Shown here piece by piece: positions 23,754 through 36,800 of a DNA stretch of 64,000 bases; within the stretch, counting starts at the first letter, position 1; each line of letters starts with the position of its first letter. Source of the DNA: Panorpa germanica (Eukaryota > Arthropoda > Insecta > Mecoptera > Panorpidae); contig OY783216.1 of NCBI GenBank assembly GCA_963678705.1, positions 8,556,001 to 8,620,000 of the forward strand, written 5' to 3'. The translations under genes and the position numbers were made by a program. The notes below the pieces were generated by a model. That model saw nothing but the letters and a program-made list of their open reading frames with translations, was not told where the DNA came from and searched no databases.

Positions 23754-26459
23754 TGTTACTACGTAGTTTAAAACTTTTTCGCACGGTGATTAAATGGCGC
23801 TACAAGCGCAATAGAGTCACACAGTTTGTTTTAAACCATTGTTTGTTTTTTTTATTATTACAATTTCGTACAGTTAATACACTAATAATATTAGAAAACA
23901 CGTTATTTTAACACGTTCCATAAATTTTGTAAGTGACTACAACAATTTCCGTATATTTATTATATCTATTTATATTATTCTGATTTAATAGCATCCTGTA
24001 TCTCAAATACTGTCGGGTTTGCTTAGGAAGCATAGGCGTACAAAGAAAATATACCATGGGCGCAAAGTTTAAACTTATTGAACTCTCTATTTTCTAATTT
24101 ATTCGTTGTAAATTTAGCTTCTTGGCTAGGGTTGCCGTACTCATTTACGAACGCCTATGCATCGAATGTGCTGGATAGTCAAACTACGTTAAATATGATC
24201 GCCCTCTTGCCTTGCTTTGACATTTACAAATTGTGACACCGAACAATTTCTCTATACCAGTGGTAAACAATTATTTATAAGGGAAGGGTTTGAAGAACAT
24301 CAAATTAGAGCTTTCTGTTGGGTTTAATATTTACTTTACAAAAAAAAGTTAACTATAGTAAACTAAATATAGGACTTTTTAACAAGAACTTTGTGTTTTA
24401 AAACAAAATAAAACAAGGAATTTTGATGAAAATGATATCAAATTTTTATTGTATTAGAAAGAGAAAGGTTTGGCAGTTATGAATGAAAAATGATATCGGA
24501 CAAATGTCCATCAGGACGATTAAATTTTGTGTTCAACTGGATAACATTTTATATATAGTCTAAATCACGATAGTTCGTGACTTATACTTAAATGAGGTTA
24601 TAAGAGCAGTATAAATCTATAATACGATAATGAATTTTATCTTATTAATTTCTATGTACATTATAGAAAAATAAGTGAGTCAGTGCTTTTTAGTTATATT
24701 AACATTTGATACTCCACAACTTGTTTTAAGTATGAGTCGCCGCCGAACTCTCGTAATTTTAACTATAGTTAAGTTTTTATATCTGCGACTCAAGAATAAA
24801 TCAATAAAATTTGTAATTTCGTAATTTTTATTTAGATTGCGATCTCTCTTATAGACATATTGCGATAGCTTTACAATAAAATTCAACTTGCACTATTTCA
24901 ACTATATAATTTCGTAATGTGTAACGCACTTCAGAATTTTCGCTTTAAAAATAAGGAGGTTATAGTAGTTGCAAGTCTATACACGTTAGGCGTTAATATA
25001 ATCAAAACTCCAGACCGTCTTTTGTCCACCATTTACTCCTCCGTACTCGGACATCCAATGAAATAGAGCTCAGTTGGAGTTTAGTGAATCAGCATTGATT
25101 AAGCTAATATTGTAGAACAACATTTACTCAGAGATAATTCACGATACGATACAACCCTTTTAAAGATGAATGTACTGGGCAGCGTTAAGGGGGTATGCTA
25201 GCTATCATTTTCATTACAGTGCTTACAGAAACAAATAACACGGTAACTGAGAGATTTCAATTCACTTTGATGTAAATTTATTTATATGTACTCTATATGT
25301 ACATTGTTGAAAAGCAACTAAATTCTGAAACTGACCAATCGACTGACCGACGATATTAATTATATCGCTGCAGTTAATAGTTATATTAATCGAGTAGATT
25401 CAAAGCCGATTGATTGATAGATACATAAAGCGATCTAAATTGGAATATCTATATTAATAATAGCAGACGCATTCGGTCTATAGAAACTGTGGAATCAGAA
25501 CTTGCCTAAGGACGACTTAGGAACGTTTAACAAAAACAATTTTTGTATATTGAAATAGTTTGTAGTTCCGTATATGGTTATAGTTATTATCTAAAATGTA
25601 AAAACAATAACTTACATTTTTACTACACATACTAATTCTTCTTACTAATGAATACTAAAATACAAATTTGTTTATGTATCAATAACAATTTAAACGTAAT
25701 ATTTATATTATGTATCTAACCTTGTTTGTTACTATGTTTTATAATTTTGCTAGTACTATGTGAATATGAACTGTGCTTTTAACGTATGTGAAACAGTGAA
25801 ATTTGTAGGACAGATTAAAACCGGTATGGTTAGACTATTCTATTATATGTTATTTTCAATTAATCTGTAATAAAATATCTGATATGTAAGCAAGCTGTCA
25901 ATCTCACATACGCTTTCTACTTTGTAGCACTTTGATAATAATTTTATTCAGCTTTTTTTAATTAATATTCATTCAATTCACCCTTTTGAATTTATACGTA
26001 TTTATAAAGATTACATTCTACAGATATACAGAAATATAGAAGTAAAAATATAATGAGATTACAATTAAAGAAGAATTTGATTTACAAAGCTGTGATAACC
26101 GTTGTAATGTACGTAATCCGGTCCAGCCACAGCATCTTGTTGAGTGTCAGATCACAAGATATTGAGTATCAAAAGTTTAAATTTTCTTTATAATTTTTAA
26201 ACAACTTTTTTTGCCCTAAAGGTTTATCCTTTACCACAAACAAAATTATTGATAGGTAAAGGATGAAGGTTTATAAAAGATTCGTTTGAAGAAAGAAGGA
26301 TAAAATCTACTCGTTCATTGAAAAATTGTAGAACTGTTTATAAATTGCTTCAAGTTTTTTTTTTAGGTTTTCTTATTTTTTAACTTTCACGTTATATATT
26401 TTATATGTCTATTTCCGATAGTCTTGAGTTGGCACATAATCAAATTAATTCTGATTACA
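23754..26459. other. AT-rich stretch upstream of the candidate exon
   Basis: Just upstream of the minus-strand ATG lies a moderately GC-rich leader with AGCGCCATTT (about 23779-23788) that could be 5' UTR. The rest carries only short AT-driven frames, for example 24680-24886 (-). Confidence 0.35.
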
Positions 26460-26730
26460 ATCAAGCCATAAAATATACAGCAGGTCCAGGAATCGAACCC
26501 GAAGTGTGATACCAACAAGTTGCATTAATAAGGTACGTTGTATCATTTTTATTATTATAGTTAGAATTATAATTTATTTAATATTTATTTTGTATTTAAA
26601 TATATTTTAAAAAGTAGTTTTTTCTAGAATTTATTTTAATTGTAATATACTACTTGCATGATTTGCAGATTTGCTTATTAAATTGGGTGGTAAATATATT
26701 CTACCTCCGGGACTCGGATTTGAAAGAAAC
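26460..26730 (-). repeat. tRNA T-arm-like (B-box) motifs, possible SINE remnants
   Basis: Minus strand 26484-26510 reads CTTCGGGTTCGATTCCTGG, which contains a GGTTCGATTCC pol III B box and can form a T-arm stem. About 220 bp to the right, 26707-26728 reads TTTCAAATCCGAGTCCCGG, similar to GTTCAAATCC. Neither has a convincing A box at the right distance, so these are not intact tRNAs. tRNA-derived SINE debris is the likeliest source. Confidence 0.3.
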
Positions 26731-28233
26731 AGAATGTTACGTTTCGAAAACTATTTTTCATAATTTATTTCTAATATTAATTCTTGGCTTTATTTTTTCC
26801 TAATGTATTCAATAAAAAAGGCAGACAAATAAAATATTGAAAGAAGAAGACAGAGACATAAAAAAAAACATTTTAATTATTTATTGAAACGAGTTATTTT
26901 CTATATTCTCAACGTTAAAATTAGTCAATAAATACGCAATAAATAATTCAAAATATACAAGCGTCTGCGAACATAACTGCTAGACGAATTTAACATTAAA
27001 TAATATTTTTAAATATATTTTTAGATTAATTTAACGTCAGATTATACAGAGCCAATTATATATTTACTATAAACGTACATTTCTTGATAGCATTCTTTTT
27101 GCAAGATGATATATAAAATTATATCTTAATCTAGTGTAAGATTAAGAATAGGATAAAAAATTAATTATAAATTGGAGTTGATCTAAATTTGACATTGAAA
27201 TATTAAATTAAAAGAATAAACTATTTCCAGTGAATTCTAAATATTTACTAAGTGATTCTAAATTAATTAATTAATTATTTAAATTATTAGAAAATAGCAA
27301 AACACATTTATAAGTAAATTGCATATGTAAAATCATGATATTTTGCATAATAGATATTATGATGATGGCGATAGCTATGTCATTACATTTCAAAGCATAA
27401 AATATAGGTAAAAAATAAAATATTAAATAATAAATAAATGTACGTTTTGTGTTTTTAGCGGGATACATATGTTATTGATAAATTGCAACGCCTCAATATT
27501 TTCTACAAATTTATGTTACAATTTCGATTATTGAATATTTATCAACATTATTTATATTTGAAGTAAGTAAAAATATGATAAATTCTAAAATAACCAAATT
27601 GATTCGACAGATCCAACTGGAATGCTTGAATTAATATAAGTACATTCGTAAAAGAAGCTTCACAACATTTCTAACGCATATTTTATAACCAGTATATTGA
27701 AAGAGAATTCAGATCCTGTATATTAATTGTCATGACATTAATTTTTGTATAAAACATTGTATAAAAGTTCTATTAGTTTTAATTACATGTCAAAAATAAT
27801 TTTAATATGCTTTTGTCTCTAACAATTATTTTAAAAAGTTTTTGACAAAACAATATTTACCTGTTACGTAAACAATGTTATTAATATTCAAAATTGTGCG
27901 ATCTATTTTATTAATTTTGAAAAATAAATTTATCTTCTTGTCATTAACATATTCATTTTAAGGATTATAAAACCTTAAGTGCTCTTTTTAAGAATTAAAG
28001 GGAATCTTCATTTAGATATTTTTAGATTAAATATTACCTTTTTTCACGTCAGTAAAATATCTCATGAATATAAGGTGATATTCAAGCTCAGCGGTAATTT
28101 AATATAGAATTTTAAAGAAAATAATTAAAGAAGAAGGTTGGGCCCCGTACTCCGTATGAACTGTACTATATAGTACAGCAACTGCAATATTTAAACTTCA
28201 CTGGGTTAGTTGACTTTGCGGTCGTTATCTATT
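26731..28233. other. AT-rich stretch, no gene seen
   Basis: Very AT-rich with no recognisable repeat family. The sequence becomes GC-richer just before the gap (28138-28233). Confidence 0.45.
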
Positions 28234-28433
28234 NNNNNNNNNNNNNNNNNNNNNNNNNNNNNNNNNNNNNNNNNNNNNNNNNNNNNNNNNNNNNNNNNNN
28301 NNNNNNNNNNNNNNNNNNNNNNNNNNNNNNNNNNNNNNNNNNNNNNNNNNNNNNNNNNNNNNNNNNNNNNNNNNNNNNNNNNNNNNNNNNNNNNNNNNNN
28401 NNNNNNNNNNNNNNNNNNNNNNNNNNNNNNNNN
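28234..28433. other. Assembly gap (200 N)
   Basis: Exactly 200 N, probably a placeholder gap size. Any apparent frame across it is an artefact. Confidence 0.99.
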
Positions 28434-28793
28434 CACCCAGGCCAGGTACGAGCGAGCATTAGTGCACAAAGCTTACACATTAACATTTATGCAATAGCTT
28501 AGTGGTTCACAATTATCTACGGTTGAGCGCCCTCTATTGGTATGTAAATTCGTTGAGTATAATATGTAGGTTATTATAAAATAAAAGGATACTTCCAACT
28601 TAGCAGAAATAAAATTAAAAACACAACGTTGAAGAATCACAAAGGTTTAATCTTATTGAGGGGTCTACAGGTGTGCACATATGTACTTTGTGAGTACGTG
28701 TTATATTTTAAAATATAAACAAAACAAATTAATATTATTATTATTACAAAAGAAATACCTTTATAATCCATTGCTTTTATTTTCATCCTAATT

Positions 28794-29069
28794 TCAATTG
28801 TGATGATCATGGGCTATATAAAAATTAATGATGACCATAATCTGAATGAAATAAATCTTAGTTGAATGTTTCATATAAATTGTAAATACCCTAGTCGGTA
28901 TTTGTGACTCATTACAAGCACCAGGGAGGTTCAGCGAAGAAGATGATACTTTTTTCTCGTTGGACCATAAATATAAAAATGGGTCCACCTCATCATCACT
29001 GATGTGGTCATGATCACTGCCAAAAATGTGTCGTAATATTTCGAGTCTTCCAAAGCAAAAGTTTTTCAT
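28794..29069 (-). other. Unidentified 91-codon frame, possibly coding
   Basis: The first half has coding-like composition: IFGSDHDHISDDEVDPF, then LWSNEKKVSSSSLNLPG, acidic then serine-rich. The second half reads AT-driven. No domain is recognised. A possible acceptor, TTTTTGGCAG, lies inside it. It may be a transposase remnant, an exon or chance. Confidence 0.2.
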
Positions 29070-29169
29070 ATATTAGATGCCAAACTACATGAATATTTCG
29101 GATAATAGTTTACTAATCCTCATTGAAGGTGGTTAATGCATTATTATTAAATTACAGAAATTAAAGAAT

Positions 29170-29377
29170 ATACTTTGATGACACAGTGGGCGAGGCTTTG
29201 AAGCTGGACGCTGACTACTGCGTCTCATCATTTAATCATAACAGAAGAGTAATATATTTTGAGTATGGTTGGTACCAAATTACATTGATTATATACATAC
29301 ATAATTATAAACTTGTTAGGCAGCAGTGCTGTGCACCTATATGGAAGGCAATGACACCACAAAAACCACAGGCATAG
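29170..29377 (+). other. Unidentified coding-like segment
   Basis: The frame reads IYFDDTVGEALKLDADYCV then SSFNHNRR, with codons ending in G or C unlike the neighbourhood (29176-29250). It then degrades into AT-driven residues and ends LVRQQCC...QKPQA at a TAG. The ACACAG before 29187 is acceptor-like. No family is recognised. Confidence 0.2.
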
Positions 29378-30171
29378 TAGAAGGTTGTCGGTGATAGGAC
29401 TTAGCTTCGGAAGTAGACCAACGTTAAATTAGTTGATTTTTCTCCACTCCTAGTGGTTTGCAATGCCAGCCTATATAAACATAAACTCGCGAAGTTTTGT
29501 ACAGAAATTGCATTTGCTTTTGTATATGGAAGGCGGAACTTTAGGTATATAGCAAGGGGAGTTACATCCCAAACTAATACGAGTCATTGAAGTGCGTTCG
29601 TCCTGGGAAGGAATAGAAGTATAGCGGTGAACCGAACACTGTTCACTGTTGGCACGAGGAGTGCAGTGTGCACGGATTTACCCTTATACCACCACAGCCA
29701 CAATCTGAGCGTGTGCCCAACTCACTCATCCAAACCGTGACTGGTGACAATTGACCTACTAGATCATAGTATCTGTATATTTAGTTAGACAATTTGAAGT
29801 ACGCTACTCTATCTCACATAACCTGGAGCGATAGTGCGTTCTCTGTAGTTCAGTGAACGCTTACCTTTACATAGCTGTACATGCCACGACCTGATCATTA
29901 GCATACAAATAACGAAATCACCTGTATTCAATTAACACAGAATAAAACACTTAAATAAAACTATTGTTGTCTCTGATTCAGTATTAAAATAAAACAATAC
30001 GTATCAGGATCGGGTCTTACGCTTCTAGTCGTACTTTCCTATTGTTTATAAGTATTATTTTGTTATTTGAAATATATATCTTAAATAATATGAATAGATC
30101 ACAATAGTATTATCAAATTATAAATTCAAATATATACGGTAGAAGATGTTTAGGCTTCGTATAATAAAAGG
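29378..30171. other. Intermediate-GC stretch without a clear gene
   Basis: GC is somewhat higher than average at 29580-29900. A minus-strand donor-like TAAAG|GTAAGC occurs near 29865, preceded by a short open frame (MIRSWHVQLCK). A TTCAGT initiator-like string lies near 29849. None of these is convincing alone. Confidence 0.25.
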
Positions 30172-30385
30172 CACCTCATTCTATTCTAGTAAATATGCAA
30201 ATCTCTAACAAAAAGTTTACGGAAGGGTTCGTTCTCGCCGGAATAGTGTGTACCGTCACTCCCACTCCCCCAGACCTCCCTGACTCACCCCATGGACCAT
30301 ACCCCGCATCGGGAACCAGATACAGCATCCTGCTCCTTACTAGTACCACTGGTCTGAGTTGGAAGCTGTATTGCCTGTATGCTTT
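30172..30385 (-). other. GC-rich island with a coding-like minus-strand frame
   Basis: The minus frame reads SIQAIQLPTQTSGTSKEQD, then AVSGSRCGVWSMG and ESGRSGGVGVTVHTIPART, open for about 68 codons to a TAA at the left end. A strong donor, ATGGG|GTGAGT, lies inside it near 30290. The opposite strand is also open (GFVLAGIVCTVTPTPPDLP), so strand and status are uncertain. No family is recognised. Confidence 0.25.
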
Positions 30386-30448
30386 ATGGCATGTTTAAGA
30401 AACTTATTATCGTATCTTATTTATTATCTGTTACAGTAATATTTTCTC

Positions 30449-30473
30449 CACACACACACACACACACACACAC
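30449..30473. repeat. (CA)n microsatellite
   Basis: Twelve and a half CA units. Confidence 0.97.
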
Positions 30474-30779
30474 TGGTTATATATTCTCCGTTATTTCGTG
30501 GGTAGTAAAGTCGTAGTTACGTCTTCCTCAGATCGATACTACTTTTGGGTAACGAAACGAGACCCGCGTTTCATAACTTTTTGTTCATATATGCGTAAGT
30601 GGGTACGTGGCAATTTGTTCTAAGCCTATTTAAAATATCATTTACAACTACTTTTTGTAAACTTAGGTTATGTATTTGCTTTTATAGACTTGAAATGCGA
30701 AATTAGTTTGAAGGAATTTTTTTTGTTTTTAGGACGAAAAATTTAGATGTATATAGTTGATATTTATAAATTACGTCAT

Positions 30780-31590
30780 ACAAATTTTCTGGAATTCTAC
30801 TCCAGGGTGGCCACAAAAAAATGATTTCAAATTTCTCTGATAATTCCACGTTTTCCAGTAAAGTTTTTCGTACTTTTCTGTAATTAGTTTTTATCTCATT
30901 GCGTTAGTTGGCGTTTAATAACTAATTAAATACGATTTACTACTCGTTGCTCTTAAATTGAGTAAGACAATAGCTAATGACATAAGCTAATGACCAGTAT
31001 AAACTAGAACAAATTAACTCTTAATATTTAATAGATAAAATTATTGAAGATTTTTAAATTTATCATCAATAATTTGAATTTCAGCTAAAAGTTCAGCTTT
31101 TTTTGACGCTAAATTGGTTTTTCATTAGCTAACAACCCCCCCCCCCCCCCCCTTGTCATATTTTTCTAAAGCAAAATTGTATATTTCCAGTGCGGACACT
31201 TTTTTAAACTTTATTATTATTTATTAATTATTTTATATATTTCATACTGCATGTAACGTCACAAAGCTTCTGACTTCTCCTCCACTTGTCACAAATTCTA
31301 GACCCCTTTCGCGTGTGACATAATTTGTGGATACCCCCATAAGGGTTTTTTTTAAGTTTCCTTGTTCCCGGGAATTCCCAGAAATATTTTAAATAAAAGT
31401 TAAATTACACCCCCCTTCTCCACCCCTCCCCCATCTGTTGTAAAAATTCATAAATTGAATTTTAGAAATAATATAATTTGTTTGTTATAAAAATTATTTA
31501 AAAATATATTTCCCAAAGCATTTTTCACGAGAAACGGGAACTCAAAATCAATATGATTTTCCGGGAATTCCTGCTTTATATCCTCTAGCC
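30780..31590. repeat. Composite repeat region with GTGGCCAC, GGGAATTCCC and GTGACGTCA-type pieces
   Basis: Bases 30808-30870 (GGTGGCCACAAAAAAATG, then CTGATAATTCCACGTTTTCC) resemble a TTCCCTGA-rich repeat common in arthropods. A run of 17 C lies at 31136-31152. Bases 31241-31340 match, in reverse, the GGGGCCATTC family (GTCACAAAGC, GTGTGACATAATTTGTGG). TTCCCGGGAATTCCC occurs at 31366-31380 and CCGGGAATTCC at 31560-31570, as near 848. Several elements appear nested or abutting. Confidence 0.4.
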
Positions 31591-32344
31591 ATAGAAATAG
31601 TCTTGTTAAATATGAAATATGAAAATTCTAAGCAACAAGGATGATTAACAAAAGAAATATTGCTTCTTTGAAGACACCATGTCTTATCCAAATAAATATC
31701 AATTTTAATCCAGCCCTCAAATAATTAAATATATTTATATGATTACGAACTAAACGTGCTCTTTGTGTAATAAGATGGACTATCAAGTATCGGATAAAAT
31801 AATGGTCCATAAGAAGAGGGTGGGGGAAGGCGGGAACCAACGTCCATCGAGCCAATGAAGTAACGGTGGACAAGAGACATCGTGGAAGACTACCCATCCA
31901 TGATCTCCTTTCCACCCTATCCACATCAACATAATAGCTCCAGCTCTTATAGATACCCCGTCCCACTCCTTTTCTTCCCTTTTAAAGATAATTTTGATGT
32001 ATACATTCTATGCTATAAAACATCATCCCTGTATTGTATTCGTACGTAGTTACTGATGGAGATATTGTATTTTTGAATGAATCATAAATTGAAAGTTAAG
32101 GAGAAATTTTGATTACATTTTAAATTGATCGGATGTCCTTATTTGAATAGAACGACTATAGGAGCATCGACTATTTAGAGAAATAGCATTTATTGGAAAA
32201 TGCTAATAATTTGTGACGTTAATGAAAATTAAATAGAAGTCCAGCAGAATTTTATTTACTTTTGTGTTATATTGTGAAAACATCCTGCAACACAAATCAA
32301 ATTTTACATTTTTATATTATTGTTATCAAAATGAATTTATTATA
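31591..32344. other. Stretch with a 112-codon frame of doubtful status
   Basis: Minus frame 31628-31966 begins MGRGIYKSWSYYVDVDRVE and RRSWMGSLPRC, with coding-like composition over its first 50 codons, then turns AT-driven. No domain, signal peptide or splice donor supports it. Confidence 0.25.
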
Positions 32345-32775
32345 TGTATTGGCTAATTGGGCGACGCTCTGAACTAAACATAGAAAACAAGCTGCTCATA
32401 TATAAACAAGTGCTAAAGCCAGTGTGGACGTACTGAGTGCAACTCTGGGGTTGCTCCAAGAAATGAACGTTAAAGCAATCCAAACGTTCTAAAATAAAGT
32501 TCTGCTAGGAATAGTTAATGCACCGTGGTATATCCGCAATGACGACATACATAGAGACCTGAAGATTAACACAGTCGGAGAAGAAATCAAAACGACTTGA
32601 GACTTCGTAACCACGAAAACATCGCCGTGACGCAAATGTTGCTTGATAGTAATGATGACTTCGCAGGATTAAACCCTCGGACCTAGTAACCCCTAGTAAT
32701 CTCTACCACACCGTGTAATTATTGAAATGTAAGCTACTAGATAAGTGTATCTAAATTAGATAAGTATATAAAAAA
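32345..32775 (+). mobile_element. Jockey-clade LINE, 3' end fragment
   Basis: The frame reads WLIGRRSELNIENKLLIYK then QVLKPVWTY, followed by a stop and VQLWGCSKK. Further on, in shifted frames, come the equivalents of NAPWYIRNDDIHRDL and INTVGEEIK. This is the post-reverse-transcriptase C-terminal region of jockey-type ORF2. There are at least two in-frame stops and frameshifts. It shares over 80% of bases by eye with the opposite-strand copy at 42470-42845. It ends in an A-run at about 32770. Confidence 0.75.
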
Positions 32776-33199
32776 AAAATTAAGTGCTCTCTTATTCATA
32801 AAAACTTATAATGTAACAATGAAGCTCACATTCTGAGGTCTCGACATTATAAATACTGCTAAAATTGTGGGAAGTAGAAGTGTCACTAAAACCACTGAAA
32901 CTCGTAAACTAATCAGATCGTTTGAAGGTTGGTACTATCTTGACCGTTTATATATCATCCTACGGACTTATTGAAACATATAGCTACTAGCGTGTTTGAT
33001 GTACATTTTAAATATTTATCTTTGTATTTATGAATTCAAATATTTCATAATGTTATCATAAAATATCACGATTATTTGCATGCAAAATTGAAATAATAAT
33101 AGACAGAGTAGAAAGATACCATCCCCTATACAATGTAAGACTTTCTTACTTCCATTATTTCGTTGTATTGTTCGTGGAAAATCGTATACAAACGTACTA
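32776..33199. other. AT-rich stretch, no gene seen
   Basis: Nothing recognisable between the jockey fragment and the Harbinger-like element. Confidence 0.45.
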
Positions 33200-33822
33200 T
33201 TAAGCTGGGTTCACACTGCACGTTTTTTTGCAGTATAAATATCGAATAAGCAAGGACGTTTGTACTGCAAAAAAACGTACACAGCTAAACACGTTTATCG
33301 ATTATTCACCGGAGTTGTCAAGCAAATGAAAAGAACTTTAACGAATTCGGATTTCAGTGGCGCATACTATTATACGGTATCTTTCACACGGCGTGACTTT
33401 TATCGAATAGTAACCGAACAAGTGTTTAGTGCTGAACTATCATTTGCACGTGTTTCAAGTTTGTTATTCGAAATTGTTTGACGAATTAAATAAATATCGC
33501 GTTGCTAGAATATCAAATCAACAAAAATTCGGCTACTATAAATTCTAATAGTGCAAATCTAACAACCGAATTCCGAATTCTATTCCTCCTATTTATAATT
33601 AATGAAATTAATAAAACTTAAATAATACCTATATCAAACAGAGTTTTTTTTATTTCTTTACTTATTTTAAACATATAGCAAATATCATTTTAGTACATTT
33701 TTTTTGCCGTATGAAAATTGTGGCTACGTTTTTACTAATCAAATTTTACCGTGTGAACATCCCGCTGATTATACGTTAAAAATCGGATACTGTAAAAAAC
33801 GTGCCGTGTGAACCCAGCTTTA
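33200..33822. mobile_element. Harbinger-like MITE with TTA target duplication
   Basis: The element (33203-33819, 617 bp) begins AGCTGGGTTCACACTGCACG and ends with the near-exact reverse complement (CGTGCCGTGTGAACCCAGCT). It is flanked on both sides by TTA (33200-33202 and 33820-33822), the trinucleotide typical of PIF/Harbinger insertions. Just inside the left end, CGTTTTTTTGCAGTA (33221-33235) is repeated inverted at 33263-33277, giving a subterminal hairpin. An internal 73-codon frame has no transposase similarity. Confidence 0.75.
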
Positions 33823-36800
33823 CCTCTTGTGTTGTGTTGATCTCCACACTGTATTTGGTACAGAGTAGCGAGTACAGCATCTTATCCCGGATGCAAACAA
33901 TTAAGTAATACATTCAAGCTCACAACTAATTTATTCGGGAATTCCGTGTGTATTAACATCTATCTGTGTCTCCGAATGCGATAAACAATGCTGTTATAGC
34001 AGCAATAAAACGTGCGAAACGCACCGGAAGCTCTACTCTGTACCGATAGTGATGTCACTACCAGAGCTTTCGTGAACAGTTCACAACCGTGTAAGATTCA
34101 CGGTTTTAATATTTCAATCTTATTTTAATTTAATATTTTATTCTAAATTTTTGGTTTTCATAATAGGTATTTCTTGTTACATTTATACGTGTTTTAATTT
34201 AGTTGGTGCGCATGTGTCGTTAGTAATATAAATTTTATTAACACCATGTCAACTTAACTAATAATTAATTTAATTTTAATTAATTTTTTAACAATAATAA
34301 ATGGCATCTTAATGATAAGATGATATAACGAATTCAGAAAATATAACTCTGATCAAGTCAGCATCAAGCTTCAATACTCTGTGTCTTACAGTGTATTTCT
34401 TTAATTATCAGTAAATGATATATATAAATATTGATAATTTATTTACAAAAAGAATTATGAAAGAATATTTAAAATGACAGAGATATAAGGTGTTCCGTTA
34501 AACACGTTTACCGGGACGCTAGCCAAGGATTGACATCGTAGCTTCTTTAGGAATCATCAAAAACAAAAAGCTGCGCTCACTTCAAATTGACAAAACCTTT
34601 AAAATACTCTTAACAGCATAATTAATAAATCCAAGCAAAAAGAGTTGTTGTTATGAAAATCAGAATGGACTAATCCCTTAAGAGTTATCAGTGTGCATTT
34701 TTACGTTTGTGCTTTTTATGCACTTCCTTAATTGTGTCTTATGTCACAGCCTGTCCTATTTTAAGTTATTTAACATTTCACGCTATATCAGTTTAAAAAA
34801 ATAAATAGAGTAACAAAATAACTAGTTTCTATTTAAGAAAATTTAATATATAACAAACTAGAGCAGATATCGACAGTCCCAATACTAGGTTAAAAATAAC
34901 GTGGCAATCCGAATCAAAAATACCTCGTTTAACGACGACATGGCATGCCATGCCCGTTATAAGTGATTTGTGGAGTAATTACCAATCGTAAATATCAATT
35001 AAAATTTTAAATTCAAGTATCTCATCTAGTGATAGTAATATTTATTCAATTTTCAATTTATAATAGGCTTAACTACACAGTTAAAAATGTTCTTAATTTT
35101 AATACAAATTTAATAGACAAATGCAAATACATGAAATTTATAATTGTCTAAATATTTAAACAATACACTAATTAATTTTGAATCACTTAACAAAAACGTA
35201 GTTTAAAGTTTTAATCACATCTAACATTTTACTATTGAATTTTGATCTTTGTATATTAAAATTTATGCATTCAAATATAATATGACCTATAGTTTCTAAT
35301 CGTATACTATTTTAATAAATTTATTAACATTCTGGTATTTAATATTTTAATTAAGTGGTTTGTAACCCCTAATTACGTACTAAATATTCTAATTTTGATG
35401 TGCACTCGCAATTAATCACAAAGATAATACGCATGACGTCATAAGATCAATGTTACACATCAGTGTGTGGTTCCTCCACTTAGTAGATTGATTGTAGCAT
35501 GTATGCGTACAGGCCTGACCGCAAGCTGCAGTAATGGTGTACTGCAAATAACACAATTTACATTTACACGTGATTGACGCATGAGTGCAAGTGAGAGGCA
35601 CTACGAACACCTTCCAGCTAAATGTGTGCAACGTTCACGTTGGAAGAAGTTCGGGCTGTTCTCTTTGAAAACGGATTTTTCTATCCCCACCACACACTTG
35701 TTCCACATGTCATGCACTGTTGCACGAATCGTTCAACAAAGGAAGGTTTTATATTTAAAAGTTTATTTATTTACTTAAAAGTTTTTGTTAAACAGTGTCA
35801 GTGTCAATAATATCAACAAATTAATAAAATAAATAAATCATTCGGATCAAACATTCGTTCCACAGTGTAACAGAAAACTTGCCATGTCAATCTTCCAATA
35901 TTTTACGTACAATAAATTTATAGATTGTATTTCTGATCTTTTATTAATAATTAGTTTTTAAAGCATTCTTTTCGCCATTTAGTTCGTTAAAGTGAGATAT
36001 TGCTGTATGTAAACTGTATTTTTCGCCTCGCGTTGTTTTGCCTTGGTTTGTAAGCGGTATTTTGACACAAGTTAAAGGAAATAAGACGTCGCCAAGTGAC
36101 TATTAGTCTTCGCACCACTCAGTTACTTGCTCTCTCAGCAAATGTATCGCCCGAGGGACATGTCCAATCCAAGTCTCAGCACATCGACAAATGTTTTGAC
36201 AAAAGTCTCGCCGAGAGTGAACTGCCGGCATAATGTGTATTATATTTGTGCTGCTAATTTATTGAATATGTTTTCCAAATATCTAAAAGTTGCTTTATTA
36301 TAAACAACAACAAAGCAGAGTTTAAATCATTTTTTAATATGAAATACTAGCGATATCTCTAGCTAGTAAACAAATATGAGGCTTTGGCACCATAAGCTGT
36401 TCACATATAGAGAGCTAAACTTTATGAAACCAGGAAGTCCTTTGAGCCAGTAAAATAACAACAGCTATGAACCAGTCTAGTCGGAGTTTTTAAAATATAA
36501 TAAAATCTAAACAAATCTAAGAATATAAGAACAGAGCAAAGAATATCTTGGCATTCTCGTATCCAGTAAATTCAATTTTAGTTTTGATTTATTTACAATT
36601 TTTATAAATAACCTAGAAAGTAATCTGCTTGTGTACCTAATATAGATACAAAAAAGTATGAATAAAAATCTACTGCTAGATTTTATATTAAATTTAAACA
36701 GTTATAAAATATTTAGGTTGTACCTTTTGACCTTTACGAATTGTTTTAAAGCAAGTTAAATGTATTACGGGCGGGTGAATATATCTGTTTGTCCCGTGCA

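Noticed and set aside
26484-26510. An intact tRNA gene on minus
   Set aside because: Only a T-arm/B-box-like segment is present. No acceptor stem or A box at the required distance.
28206-28497. Frames of 85-95 codons spanning 28206-28497
   Set aside because: They run through the 200-N gap. The translation is mostly unknown residues.
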